Below are positions 22,641 to 35,700 of a DNA stretch of 64,000 nucleotides, piece by piece. The position numbers were made by a program, and so were the translations under genes. Position 1 is the first letter of the stretch, and every line of letters starts with the position of its first letter. The stretch comes from Lycorma delicatula (lineage: Eukaryota; Arthropoda; Insecta; Hemiptera; Fulgoridae): the NCBI RefSeq assembly GCF_047948215.1, contig NC_134464.1, positions 5,528,001-5,592,000 of the forward strand, in the 5' to 3' direction. The notes beneath the pieces were generated by a model that had not been told where the DNA came from, made no database searches, and saw only the letters and a program-made list of their open reading frames with translations.

Positions 22641-23905
22641 TATTTCTAAGTTAATCTAATTTCTAATTTAACAGTTATACTCATCATACTGCTTTTTATT
22701 GTCTTAAAAATGAGATAAGAAAATTCAAAGAAACATTCATATATCTACCTGCTGAAAACCGGTTCATTTACTTTTAAAACATGTTCTTTTTAAATGGCCC
22801 AAAATTCTAGTGTAAAAATATTTTTTTTTAATAATTTACATTACAAACCTAACAAAAAATCTGAGATATAATGAAAATTGTTAAAAAAAAAATAAAACAG
22901 TAAATTTTTTACTGTTGATCGATTTCTGAACTGGGATAGCACTGTGAAACATACTTCAGATACTGAAAAAATATAATTGAGTTTTTTAATTTCTGTTATT
23001 TAAAGAATAAGAAAAATTATGTTTTTATTAAATGGACTAATAAAAATTTTTAATTTATTTTAAATGAGAAGAAAAGTACATTATTGTTCATACCTCACAA
23101 CACAGTATACATCTAAATAGCATTAGATCAAAGTTGCAATAGCATTAGCATCCAACAAAGTTGAATTTACACAAATTTAGAGACGACTTGAATGTTTGTT
23201 TGAATTTGAAGCTTATCCTAATAAGCGCCTAAGGTAAAGGTGGTGCTTTTTGTAGAGCCATAGGAAACATGAATCCTCTGATAAGACAATAGGCTGAGCT
23301 GCCTTCACCAAACCAAAAATACCAACTACACTGCAAGACTCCTAATTTAAACAGTCTGTATAACCTTATCGATGATTTAATATACTTAAAACAAAACCCA
23401 AACACCATCAGGAGAAAGGGATGAAAGACAAGGGAAAGGCTTGAATAATAAGTTAAACTCAGAGTAACTGTGAAACAAGAAAAACAATTACAACCAAAGG
23501 AGTGTTTCAGGTTCCCTTTAGGCAATTCCTATGAAAATTGGAATATCTTTCATTACCAGGACAGTTCAAATACATTACAGACTGATAATTTATGATGACC
23601 GGCTTAAATAAATGAGAGTAAATTTCCTACCAAAACACTCAGCCTTACAAAATGAGATAGATAATAAGGAAACATCCATCCCCGATCAGTCAGACCTCTA
23701 TTGTTAGTTATCCTCTAATTGTTGGCAGTAAACATACTACAAAGAAATAAATCTGACATGAATTATTTATTACAACCAGCCTAACTGAAAATTAAAAAAA
23801 AATATATGCGACTTTAATATAGCGACATTAATATACCTTAATATTTAATGCCACTTCAACTGAAAATTTAATATAAATAATAATGCGATTAATTATTGTT
23901 ATTAC
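22641..23905. other. Intronic AT-rich DNA
   Basis: No feature recognised up to the splice donor at 23905. Confidence 0.45.
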
Positions 23906-24053
23906 CCTCTGTCACACAGATCACAGAACAACATTTTATCCTCATCGGCTGGATCTTTACACTGGATACAAGTTTTACAATCTGTGCACTGCCAATCATA
24001 CCTACGAATATGCGGAACCATTACGACTGTTAAACCGATGCAAGTGGGATGAC
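23906..24053 (-). CDS. e(y)3: e(y)3/SAYP exon: end of PHD 1 and start of PHD 2
   Basis: A 148-nt exon flanked by acceptor tttttaacag and donor GG/gtaata. It encodes HPTCIGLTVVMVPHIRRYDW, then QCTDCKTCIQCKDPADEDKM and LFCDLCDRG. It supplies the His-Cys and last Cys pair of PHD 1 and the first two Cys pairs of PHD 2. The two fingers share the CTDC segment, as usual for tandem PHD fingers of the SAYP/PHF10 type. Phase 1 in and phase 2 out match the neighbouring exons. Tandem PHDs of this class bind histone H3 tails and recruit the BAP (SWI/SNF) complex in the nucleus; that role is from the family, not from this sequence. Confidence 0.93.
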
Positions 24054-24961
24054 CTGTTAAAAATGAATTACATTTAATTACTAATAAAACAATACAATTT
24101 TACTTAGAATTAACTGTATTTCAGTTAAACGTAGTAAATTCATTTCAACTGTACTTGTACGCTAAAAAGACTTACACAAAATAAGAAAATATTTTAGCAC
24201 ATGCATCATATATTATTAAACTAACTTAAAACAGCGTAAGAAGTCAGAATTCATTTGAATAAAATCCTTGGAAGCTAATATTCACTCTACTCCATTGAAC
24301 TTAGGATTAAATGATTAAAAGGAAACTATAACATCATTTAAAAATAATTTTTTTATATTAATTCGTTAAATGAAAATCAGCGATCTCATTTTACAGTTAT
24401 ATACATAGATAAGAGAATAATCTGGATATTATAACAATTGACTACTTTTTAATCTAACATCAGTGTAAAGTAAATATAGACACTACACAAGATTAACATT
24501 AGAATATGACCAAACAAATAAGTAATTAAACATTTCATTATGAATTCACTTAAATGACCTTAGCTGAAATGAAACTTATAATTTTTTTGTTAGAAAACCA
24601 ATTCTGAATAACTTACTTGTTCTAGCCTGATTATTATATTAAATAAAAAATAACTATTAATAGATTTTAACATTAAAAATTAAATTATTAATCAGATCGT
24701 GTATAGTTTATACTTATTTCTATTACAAAAATCTTTCAGGATAACCTATTACAGAAACCCTGAATATGTTCTGTCCTATGCTTCTAATTTGTAAGTAAAT
24801 TATATTTGATGATTGTAATTTTGTCCATAACTCAGGTTATAAATGGGAAACTGTAGTACGGGTCACAGTAATAGAAAGTGTTGATTCGGTACATCACTTT
24901 TTTATCAACATCAATGAAAGAAAGAAGTTTTGAAATGCAATTAGCTTCTTCTAGTTATATA

Positions 24962-25800
24962 GGATTGATGAAAAAGTTTTATCCTATTTTAATACAAAAA
25001 AATAAGTTTTTTTTAATACTTCAAATACAGTTTATTTAAACAAATATGTGCTATTCTAATCGACCACATTTTGCCATTTTTTTAGACTACTTAACTCAAA
25101 ACTTATAATTTCTTCACTCTAGAACTTCTGTGTTTTCTGTAAAAAAAAAACTTAAGTGATTTTCACAAGTCTCATTTGAAACCAACATTTTAGTGTTAAG
25201 AAAGTTCTGTAGAGATCGTAAGGCAAACGGTAATCTGATGGTGCAAGGTCACGGCTATAAAGTGGATGCATCAAAACTTCCTAGCCAAGTTCACTAAACT
25301 TTCAATAGGTCACCATCGACAAACAGAGTCTGGCATCATCACGATGAACGATGACACATTTCCTATCGATTAATTCTGGTTTGTTTTGATCACTGCATAA
25401 TATTTCCAGTTGTTGGTAGTACAAGTTACAATCAATCATTTGACCACCCAGCAACAGCACATAGTGAAAAATTCCTTTCCAATCCTACCCCACAAATAGC
25501 ATCACCTTTTTTTATATCAATCCTGGGTATTCTGCTATTTGTGGAGCTTCATCTCCCTTCAATGACAATCTTTTCCACACATTATTATCATATGCGATCA
25601 ATTTTTCATTACCTTTATCTTTCATGAGGACTGAAGTGATAATTTTTTTACAAAATGACTTTTGTATGACTAGGAAATTGTTGTTAAAGGAAGAAATGTT
25701 AAGAAAGCAAAAGTTAGTTTTGTGCAAAAACGTATGTGCTTTGTGTATTTGCTTATAACTCAATACTTCTTCCAATTTCTCTTGAATAACTCAAAAGTGC
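24962..25800 (-). pseudogene. Mariner (irritans-like) relic, 5' truncated
   Basis: Minus-strand mariner transposase C-terminal two thirds. From 25775 down: SFCKKIIT, then KGNEKLIAYDNNVWKR, where the first catalytic Asp is Asn; KGDAICG near 25500; CVIVHRDDARLCLSM near 25340 (second Asp kept); YSRDLAPSDYRL near 25250 (third kept); KKWQNVVD near 25075. The 3' terminal repeat on the plus strand starts at 24962 (AGGATTGATGAAAAAGTTTT) after TA. No N-terminal helix-turn-helix or 5' terminal repeat found above 25800. Confidence 0.75.
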
Positions 25801-27225
25801 AATTAAAATACAAATCAAATTGAAAAAAGTCAAAATCTTTATATTAACTATATCTATATCAATTATTTATAATAACAACTTAAGGTAATAATAATGATCA
25901 TAACAATTTTGATAGCAATTATAGAAAAAGAAAAAATGCATAATTGTTCTACATCAACATTGTTTGATGACCAAGAAGGAGGTAATGACTGACTGATTTA
26001 TTTACTAGAATAAATTTTGTTTACTAGGCTAGATTTTAATTATTCTAAGATCCACTATACTGCACTATTAGAATAAATATATATATATAACATTGTTCAG
26101 GGTCAAGTGTATTTAGACTAAATTTACTTTACATATACTTCTATAAAAATTATCCATTAATGAACTTCTTAGGTTTTTAATTCTGTTATCAGTTACAACG
26201 GTGTTTTACTATTATCTAGAATATTCAATTCATAAACTATACACAAGTTAAATGTATTCAGAGAGATCTAAATTAGAAAAGAAAAATATTTTTTACCAAA
26301 TCTATGAATATCTTTCATTTTTGTAAATAATTTCTTCATTTATTCCAACTTGCCAGTTTGATATCAGACAATATTAAATTACTTAACAAGTAATCTTGCA
26401 TACAAAAGATATACAAATATTCTAATTCAAAATGTAGGCCTAGGACCTTTATTTTTGTTATTTTTAGAAACTAGCTATTTATAAAAAAGTTAATAATAAT
26501 TATGGCGATTTGTGAACTCTTACTAATTAGAGTTAAAAAGGGTTGAATTAAAAGGTTGAAAAGGGTTGAATGATTAAAATATAATTTTGGAATTTATCGA
26601 TTGAGTTATGAAGATGTGATTTCAATTTAATTAACAAATTTTGGCATTTCAAGACCAAAATATACGAGTAATTTATATATATAATAAAAATCAAATTGGC
26701 AAAAGTGATACCAAAATTATTACCAAAAAAAGTGGATGACAATAATAAGCAGGTACATTTAAACCCTGTATAATTCTCATAATTTTTCCACCACTCTACC
26801 ACTGACCAATAATCACTTTAAATTTTAGAGATAATCATAATGCATTCTAAGTGACTGTAGTATAGCTGTCAATACCTTTGTAAGAAAAATTCTGTTCTAT
26901 CATTATCAGTCTCTTGACGATCACAGGATGTCATATGACAGTGAGACTCCCGGAAACATTAAAGTAGACTAAAAATACTTAAGAAATCAGTGTAGATCTT
27001 TATATTCCTTGACAAAAGAGTATTTTAGAATGTTAATACCCACTTCGAATTTAAAAGAGGCGTGCACCATGAATCAAACATCTGCAACTTTTTAGTTGAG
27101 ATAATAACATAAAAACCATTTTAAACTATCTTTCAATCATGTTCTACAATTAAATTTCAGTATTCATAAAGATGAAATGTTCACAATTCATAAAATTACC
27201 ACAAACTTGCAATGTGAATGAAGTA
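25801..27225. other. Intronic AT-rich DNA
   Basis: No gene or element recognised. Confidence 0.45.
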
Positions 27226-28414
27226 CAGGGTCTGACAAAATGATCTGACGATTTTGTTGGCATAACTATCAGTAAGAAGGCAGGACCACTGTCCCGCCTA
27301 GCAATAGTCATACCATTTTAGTTATCATGAGTTATCAGATGAACATCATGCATTTGTGATTGAAACCTACTTTAAAAATAACGATTCCCTAACCGCTACA
27401 CAGCATTTATTTTGCAGACAATTTAATTTAAATCGAAATGCATCTCTTCCCAGTCGAATACAATATTACTGTGGGTAAAAAACTTTCAAAATACATTTTC
27501 TGCTTTAAAAATGGAATCAACCTGATGAAAACAGTGTGAGAACACCCAAAAACATTGATGCTGTAAGATTAGCTGTAATGCAAGACAAGCTGCTGCACTA
27601 GGTTTTCTGATGGAAGTGTAACAACAATTCTCCAGATGACCTACAGTTCCACATCTATAAGTTGATGTTAGTACAGGAACTCAGTGAAAATGACTGGGCG
27701 TCTCATAAAGCAGCATGCAAGTTCATCCTCAAAAATGTCCACCATTATTCTTTCAAGTGAAGAGGCATATTTTCACTTCTCTGGATGCCAATAAACAGAA
27801 TAACCATTACTGGGCTGCCAATAAGCCACGAGAAATTCACCAACGATCACTTCACAGTCAGTGCGTTACAGTGTGGTGTGCAGTTTCAAAATTCGGCATA
27901 ATATGCCTATATTTTTTTTTTTGAGGAGTCAAATCGCAGAGTAACAATAATGGCTCAGTATGTAACGATGTTGCATGACTTTTTTCTGCCAAAACTGAAC
28001 AAGCTTGCTGACAGAATTTGGTTCCAACAAGATGGTGCCACCATCCAAACAGTGAGAATTTCCATGGATGTTTTTCAAAAAACCTTTCCAGAATGTTTGA
28101 TTTCACGATACACAACGTTTCCTGACCAGTGCGTGCACCTGAGCTGACCATTTGTGACTTTTTCCTTTGGAGCTATCTTAAAGAAGTTTAATACAGTCGA
28201 CTATGTTCAATTGCAGAACTCAAGATAGCCATTCAATGAGAAATCACAGCAGTTCCAGAAGCAATGAAAATTTTATGAACAAGTTATATAAATGTATTAG
28301 GAAAAATGGGAAACATTTGAACGACATAATTTTGAAGTAAAATATGGAATGTTTTAAGTGGAGTATTTAAATATTTTATATGGAATATTTCATCAGATCA
28401 TTCTGCTGGACCCT
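27226..28414 (+). mobile_element. DUF4817/Tc3-like element, copy 3, with TIRs
   Basis: Element of 1,189 bp between TA dinucleotides. The left end AGGGTCTGACAAAATGATCT and the inverted right end AGGGTCCAGCAGAATGATCT match at about 17 of 20 positions; one extra base sits at the left tip. This is the only one of the three DUF4817 copies here with visible terminal repeats, so it can define the element's boundaries. Confidence 0.82.
27320..28330 (+). pseudogene. DUF4817/Tc3-like transposase, copy 3
   Basis: Readable through several frames: SDEHHAFVIETYFKNNDSL (helix-turn-helix), NSVRTPKNIDAVRLAV, LMLVQELSENDWASHKAACK, NKQNNHYWAANKPREIHQRS, CVTVWCAVSKFGII, then MAQYVTMLHDFFLPKLNKLA, IWFQQDGATIQTV (second Asp) and ICDFFLWSYLKEV (third acidic region). 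The segment that should hold the first Asp is degenerate near 27760. Stops and frameshifts throughout. Confidence 0.8.
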
Positions 28415-28910
28415 TAGAACATTTATTTACCCACTCTGCACCAATCAATACTGTTTCTAAAACTATTCACAGTGATATTATGAAGAAACCTGTATTACAC
28501 GCTACACTCCAGCAACTGCATCAGGCTGGTGTCCGATTCCCCTACCCTATTTTAATTTTTGAAAAGAAATAAATTTACATCATGTCAAAAGTGCCAATCC
28601 TGAATTATATTAAAAAATTCTACTTAAAATCAGCTCTAATTTTCATATTTTCTGATCTTTGATTTTCTTTTTAAATGAATAATTCTAACAAATACAATAT
28701 CTTAATTTTAATGCTAACAAAATTCCATACTAAGCATTATGAACCGTTAACTGTTTGTGGGTAGTTGTCATAGCACTTATTATCTCAGACTCACTGTACT
28801 ACAAAGTAAACATCAAAAGACCTAATAGAATTAAAATTCAATAAAACTACATCATTATTTAAATGAAATATAAAAACATTTCCCTACTAAGTTGAGACAG
28901 TGTTGTAATA

Positions 28911-31062
28911 CAGGCATGTCAAACACGTGGCTCAGTATAATTGTTCTGCAGCCTGCCAAGATCGATAACAAATATGTTTATTTAACTTTTGACACCATTG
29001 AATTCTTTAACTAAAATTATAAGTAAAAATTCCTTAATGAAAAATAAAAACTGTTTATAAAAAACCAGTATTGCAAAATACTGATTTTAAATGTTGTTAA
29101 CTATGTATGGTGGATAAACTAACTACATGAATGCAAGAAGGTAGCTGAATTTCCACTTCTACTTAGTCCTTGAATGCATCGCACTATCTGCCCTACCATA
29201 CTAGCATTGTCCACACCACTTCACATGCCACTCCCAACCAAGTTTCTGCACATCCATGTGTTTACGCTTTCTTAACTTAGAACAGTAAAAAGAACTGTCA
29301 GAATTAAGGTTGATACTTCAAAAACAAAAAAGCGTATTTGCCAAACCTATTGAAGATAACACAGCTGCTGTAAAAAGGAGCTATTTAATATTGCATTTAA
29401 TTGTAACTGAATCAAAACCATTAATTGAAGGGGAATTTATTAGCAAATTTAAGATTCAGGCAGTGGAAGTATTGTGCCCAGAATAATTAAAAGAATTCAA
29501 AAACATAAGCTTAACAAGAAATACCATTGCCAGCAGAATTGATGATTTAGCTGAAAATTTACGTAATCGACTAAAATCAATAATTCTAACGTTTGAAACT
29601 TATTCCATTGGAATTGATGAAAGCACAGACGAACAAGATAAAGCTCAGCTAGCTGTTTTTATTCGCGGATGTGATGTGAACTTGATGATGGATGTTCTGA
29701 ATAAATATAATTTACCATTACTAAAACTAGTTTCTCTTGCAACTGATGGTGCTCCCGCTAAGAATGATGTTACTAAAGGAGTCATTACACAAGTAAAAGA
29801 AAAATGCACAGAACAAGGTAATAATTCTCTTTAATACTTTCATTGTATTATTCATCAACAAACATTGTGCTTCAAAGTTCTAAATATCGGGCATGTTTTA
29901 GAAAATGTTACCAAAATTTTAAATTATATTCATGCACATGGACTTAATCACCATCAATTTAGTAAATTTCTAGAAGATATAAGAAGTAAATACACTGATC
30001 TACCTTATCACACAGAAATTCGATGGCGTTCCAATCATCAAATTGCTTTAAAACTTTAAAGCAATTCTTTCAATTGTTGAACAAAATTATCATTTTTTTA
30101 GAATACAAAAATTACAAATGTGAATTATTAAAAGACAATCAACGGATAAGAAGATCTTGCTTTTGCCGTTAACATTACAAATCAACTTAATCCCAAACTA
30201 CAAGGTAAACAGCGTGTGGTTATCACCTTATTTGATAATATAAACTTTTTCAAACAGAAATTATTACGCTGGTAAAAAAAAATTCCAAAAAGAAAATTTA
30301 TCTTACTTTGAATTTTGCCAATCATTATTACAAAAATCACGACAATTGAAGTTTTCAGAATAAGCCAACAAAATTAAATCGTTAGAAAATGAATTCGAAG
30401 AAGATATTTAGACTTGAAGAAATGTGAAAATCAATTTCAATTATTTACTTCTCGTTTGTCCATTGATGTTGAAACTGCTGATGAAAATTTACAACTGCAA
30501 CTAATACAAATTCAGTGCAATTCTGTATTGAAACAAAGCTGTATGGATGTTAAGATTCACATTTCTATAATTATTTATCACTGGAGCAATTTCCCAATGT
30601 GTTATTAGCAATTAAACATATTTTACCTATGTTCAGTAGCATATATTTGTGCAAACAACTATTTTCCACTTTAAAAAATTATAAAACTGCGGAAAGATCA
30701 AAATTAACAGACAAGCATGTGCAAGCAATTTTGAAAATAACTACAGCTCAACAAATTCAACCAAATTTTGAAGATTTGGTTAATGAAAAACACTGCCAAG
30801 TTTCTTTAAAAAAAAGATGTTATTTTATTTAAATAACGTTGAATTGAAAAAAATAAACTTTCCAACACACATATGTACATTTTAATACATTTATATTATG
30901 TGTATTATTATTTTGTATGTATTTTTTTGTTTATAATAAAAGCTATGCTTCATCTTCCATTAGAATAATGCATTTATGATTTCCATTTGTTGTTTGTTTT
31001 CAGTTCGTGATTTATATAATACTTAATATGGCCCTCGGTGGTTAACTAGTTTGACATGCCTG
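28911..31062 (+). mobile_element. hAT element with perfect 8-bp target duplication
   Basis: A 2,152-bp element. TTGTAATA is found directly before (28903-28910) and after (31063-31070). The terminal inverted repeats are CAGGCATGTCAAAC at the left and its complement at the right, 14 bp without a mismatch. Eight-bp duplication and CAG-type ends are hallmarks of hAT transposons. Confidence 0.92.
29370..30830 (+). pseudogene. hAT transposase, GTF2IRD2/Charlie-like
   Basis: Frame pieces in order: AAVKRSYLILHLI, SKPLIEGEFISKFKIQAVEV, LRNRLKSIILTFETYSIGID then ESTD (first Asp of the RNase-H fold), LAVFIRGCD, LPLLKLVSLATDGAPA (second Asp), FHCIIHQQTLCFKVLNIGHV, LNYIHAHGLNHHQFSKFLED, YHTEIRWRSN. The hAT dimerisation region is at 30600-30820 (MFSSIYLCKQLFSTLKN; SKLTDKHVQAILKI). 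About 40 residues between the two Asp regions are missing compared with the family, and stops lie at 29487, 29834 and after 30057. No BED finger is visible at the N-terminus. Confidence 0.85.
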
Positions 31063-31542
31063 TTGTAATATGTCATTTCTAAAAAAAAGGATACAATTAT
31101 TATTGTTACTTTAAATATGGATGTGTGCAAGTGAAGCACCTAAAATAAAAGAAGCAGTAATCATTTGCTTTACATGAGAGAAATGTTGTTCATCCTACAG
31201 TAAGGCCCTGTGGTAAATCAAGTGTCCCTTGTAAAGCTGATTATCTCCAGTGTTTTAGGTTTGGCGTACTGACAAAAAAACATTACATTCAACCGGATGA
31301 AGAACAGGAAAAACTTCATGTATTTTTCAGTTTCCTTAGGAGTCTCCTAGGATGAATTAATTAACAATGGTAATACCATTTTCAGGAAAGACTTACAATT
31401 AATGTCAATTTGCCTACAACCAATACGATTATGGCACCTAATAAACAAACAAACATGAGTAAAAAAAAACAATTACTCCATTATCTCAAATAAACAGGTT
31501 AGCCTCTTCCATGCTATGGGATGATTCAGTAATCTCTAAAAG
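31063..31542. other. Intronic spacer
   Basis: Between the hAT target duplication and the mariner; nothing recognised. Confidence 0.4.
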
Positions 31543-31544
31543 TA

Positions 31545-32755
31545 TGAGTGTCATTCAGAATGTTTTCAGCCTGACACAAGTATTACCCAAATGACTATAA
31601 TATTTGCCAAGTATGATAATTTAGATGGTGTGCTGCAAAGATTCAGATGTATGGGTACAGTTGCTTGTTTGTGGCGATGTAGTAAATGTTTTGAAAATTT
31701 TCTGAAAAATGAATAAATAAGTTTGAGCTTATAAAGAACTCTGATTTTGTCCCAACAAACCTAAAAAAAAATCAGATTCTACTTTAAAGGATTCTTCCCC
31801 TTTATATTTGACGATAAAAAAAGTGAGCTGCTGAATTTTAACACGGTCAAACATCAATACAAAATTAATGAACACACAAAAACCATTATGATCGACGAAA
31901 TCATCAAAAAATTCAATGCCAAATTAAATCATCTCCAAATGAAGGTTATGCAAGCTTGCTGACATTTCAAACGTCTCTATAGACCATGTCCGCTAAATTT
32001 TATACAACACTTTTTCATATGGCAAAGCGTTCTGCACGATAGGTGAAGCGATCTTAACACGTTTCGATCAAAACACTTCTGACTGGACACTTCTCAAGAA
32101 TGTTTAGTCTTACTTAAGCACGATTCTGCAGAGTTTCTTTGACATTTTATAAAAGTAGATGAAACACGGGTTAACCATAACACAGAGATCAATCACCGCA
32201 CGGAGAGATTACCATTACACAGATGTGAAAGTGCACCAACGAAAGAAAAAACATTTCAACTGCAGGAAAAGCCTAGGGATGCTTGTAGTGTGGTGCTCGT
32301 GGATTACCTGGAAAAAGACAGGAAAATAATCGTGAATATTGAGTTTTACTACTATCGGACAATTAAGGGATGCTACCCCAGATGAATATCCATTCTGGCC
32401 AAAAAGAAAGTGCTCTTTCACCACGTTAATGCACTGCAAACACATCTCCGTTTGTTGCTGAAAAAAAAACATGACCTATGTGTGCTTCCACATACATGTA
32501 TATGCCAGATTAGCCTGCTAGCAATTATTTCCTCTTTTCAAACATGAAGAAATAGCTCGCTGGATGAAGATTCACTTTAAATGATGGGAATCAAACCTGA
32601 GACAAATCACATTAGAGTAAGGGTATTAAAAAGTTGAAAAGTCATTGATCTAAATGTATCAAATTTAAAGTGATTACACTGCAACATTTAAAAAAATGTC
32701 TGAATAATCTAGTGTTTTCTTTGACAGGCCAAGAAATTACCAAATGACCCTCGAA
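31545..32755 (+). mobile_element. Mariner element, family A, copy 1
   Basis: Between TA at 31543-31544 and 32756-32757. The left end GAGTGTCATTCAGAATGTTT and inverted right end GAGGGTCATTTGGTAATTTC are imperfect terminal repeats of about 30 bp that go on with CAGCCTGAC and GGCCTGTC. The 5' untranslated 200 bp match 51626-51850, so the two copies are one family. Confidence 0.8.
31810..32620 (+). pseudogene. Mariner transposase with second and third Asp lost
   Basis: Very decayed reading: KSELLNFN near 31818 (family word KWAAEFK), a helix region near 31880-31990, HEVHQRKKKHFNCRKSLGM near 32220, and VLFHHVNALQ near 32410, where the second catalytic Asp is Val. Near 32520 the third site reads ASNYFLF, so Asp is Asn. 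No long open frame remains. The minus-strand frame at 32472-32215 is its shadow. Confidence 0.68.
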
Positions 32756-32757
32756 TA

Positions 32758-35700
32758 TGCTAAAAATAAATCTGACACGTTAGTAAAAACCATCTAAAGA
32801 GAATAAAATAAAAATCTAAATTTCCTGAAACCACAAGAAATGAAGTGAAAAATCTTAAAAATTAAGAGGAAAAGTAAGGGTCACATAATTAAAGCTATAA
32901 ATGGAATTATTAAAATGGAGGGTTGTTAATGAAAGATATACTGTTACAATGAGAGTTCTTGGAGATGAAGATAAGCACCTAACTCTAGATCAATATTCCT
33001 ACTGAAAAAGATAATCATATGTCAGGCAACTGTTGCAGATCATTAGCTCAACATGAATTAGGTTAATGAGGGATAAGGGAAAGGAAAGGCCTGAGTGCCT
33101 TATACTTGAGATACCTTGCACAATATCACCTTCCAAATGAATCTGATAATCTTTCTCTTTTCTTGTGTTTCAAAAATGTTTGTACAAACAAGAAAGCATA
33201 ATTAAAATCCAGAGGATAGAAACCAGTCGATAAAAAATATAATAACTATTCTACTATCAATGTTACTTAACATAAGACAATTTTAAATGAATGGATCTTA
33301 AATTATTTTAAAAATGTTATTTTTACACTCCCAAAGTAGAGAAGATAGTAAACCTATAAAAATTAAAATTTGTCTCCAACCTGAATGACTAATATTTTTA
33401 TTAATTAATTTTGCATGTCGGTCTTTATTCAAATGTAAGCTGTAAAGCATTTTAAAAATACGCCTAAGGCCCTACTTTTTAGAAAGGAGTAGTTTCATTT
33501 TTCCGATTAAAAAAAAGTTGTTTCATTAAATAATTAACAAAAGCCAAATATAAATCATAAAAATGTACAAAAATCGAATCATTTTTTTACATTTGAAGTA
33601 TTTCTCTTATGAAACAATAGGAACAAGAAAATCAAACAATATTTGATAGTAAGACACTTTAGATCAATAATAACAGAGGATCCAAATATCACACAACCCA
33701 AAAAATACTAAATTAATCATAAATAAAAATAATTTATTTTAACAGATAATAATAAAAAATGTATTAACAGATATTTTTAAAATTTCAGAGAAGACCTTTG
33801 TAATTGTTGAAAATATCCATCACCTACCTATAGGCAAGCTTTCAGTATTTTATCACATTTGTGGATACACTTCATAATGTAGCACCTATTATTTTTTTAT
33901 GTTAATTTTCAGTTCGGTAATTTGAAAACTATTTTTATTATATCAAAGAATAAAATTACTGCGAATTATGAAAGGGAGTTTTGTTTTCAAAAAGATAAAA
34001 AGAGTCTAGATATGAGATTAGGAGACCTGGTAATTCCATAATTGCCCTTGAAATCAGACAGTCATCAAAAAGTTATTTTAAGAAATTCATAGGTTTATAC
34101 ATATACCTTTAGATTCTAAAAGAGCCAAAATTTAATTAAAATGATGTAATCGGTTAAGTTTCGTTAGCTGTCCATCACAATTTATAATACTTAAGCTGTT
34201 TGCTGCCCACCAGACTTTACTTTAAGAACACAAGGCGACCTGATTGTAGTAATATTTTGTGTTATATAAAAAACAAATAACAATTATGCGCCTCAAAATT
34301 GTTTACTGAAAAAAAAACATAACATTAGCCTGCCTTGTATTACTACACAACTGCAAATTTACAAGACACTGTCTTTTATTACACCTCTGCTTCTCACAGT
34401 GGTCACTTATACTCAACATTTTATGCTTGCACTTGCACTGGTTTTGTTGAGGTAAAGAATTGGCGTTTACATTATAAAGATGCAATTTCTTTTTTTTGTA
34501 CACGTCTCGTAGCACTCAAATAAATTATTATTAATGGTAACTCCATTATCTAACAGAACTAGCACGGTACTGGTTGTTCACAACAACGATTTTTGCAATA
34601 ACAGCGCAGGCTGATCGAAACACGGTTAAACTTAAATTATCGTCGATAAAATTAGTAGTCGATAAACAGAATGCATATTATAAAAATAGCGGTGGATAGA
34701 TAATGGAACCTGAATGGTATATAAGAATTCATTTGCAGATGACATTTTCAAATAAAAATTCATATTTCTAGGGAAAAATTCATTTTAAATCTCTACACAA
34801 CAAGCGATTCACAAAACATATACGGTTGACTTAACTAAAGGAACATTTATCACATTATGAAAAAAATCAGAGCTCCCGAGAGCGAAACAATAATTATTTT
34901 GCATATCTCTAATGCCAAGGTACATTTTTAAATGCAGGATAACTGAATTTTTTATTACCTGTAACAGGGGCTTCATAAATACCCGATAGATGTTTTAATT
35001 TTTCAAATTTTGGAGAAAATATTTTTAATTTTATGAGTTTAGGCTTACTTTTTGAGTATTCACAGATATTTAAAATGTTTGTAAAACCAATAGATTTCTT
35101 ATGTATTCATTTGACTTTGATTCATCACATAAAATAAAGTTTGTTAGTTTGAGGAATCTATCAAACTAGAGAGCGTGGCATGTTTTTATAATTTTTTTTC
35201 TTTTTATTTGGCATCATGGTACTGATTCAAACAATTTATTTTCATTTCAGAAACTTACTTAAAAACTATTTCTTACTATAATTAAATTACCTTTATTATT
35301 TATTACTTTTATAATTTTTTTAGCATTTATGCAAGTTAAGCGGGTTAACTTTCAAACAGATTTTTGGTTTATTTGTTGTTATTATGCGCTTGGTTTTAAA
35401 GTTCAACCGAGTTTGATCTGAAAGAATTGACAAATATAGATTCCCATTTTATGTGAACCCAGGTGCAACAAAATTTAGTAATAAAATAAAATTAGTTAAT
35501 TTATGTTACAATTTGTTACAACTCCTCTTGCATAGATAGTCTTAAATAAATAAATAAAAATAACTATTAGCGCTCCTCAATAATGTAGTATTATAAATAA
35601 TTTATTTTAAAAAATGAAAAGAATACTCATCATACATTTTTAACTATTAATAAACTTGACCAAAATTTCAACGACAAAATTGAAAAATAAAGGTAAAGAA

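Larger units (their letters stand above)
17950..23905 (-). other. e(y)3 intron holding the nested LINE pair
   Basis: Intron of 5,956 bp between the two exons that split PHD finger 2. About two thirds is RTE-type LINE sequence (18563-22640). The rest, 17950-18560 and 22641-23905, is AT-rich DNA in which I see no further gene or recognisable repeat. Confidence 0.85.

Noticed and set aside
23883..24077. Forward 64-codon frame
   Set aside because: Antisense of the e(y)3 exon at 23906-24053.
27858..28151. Minus-strand 97-codon frame
   Set aside because: Antisense of the DUF4817 transposase copy 3.
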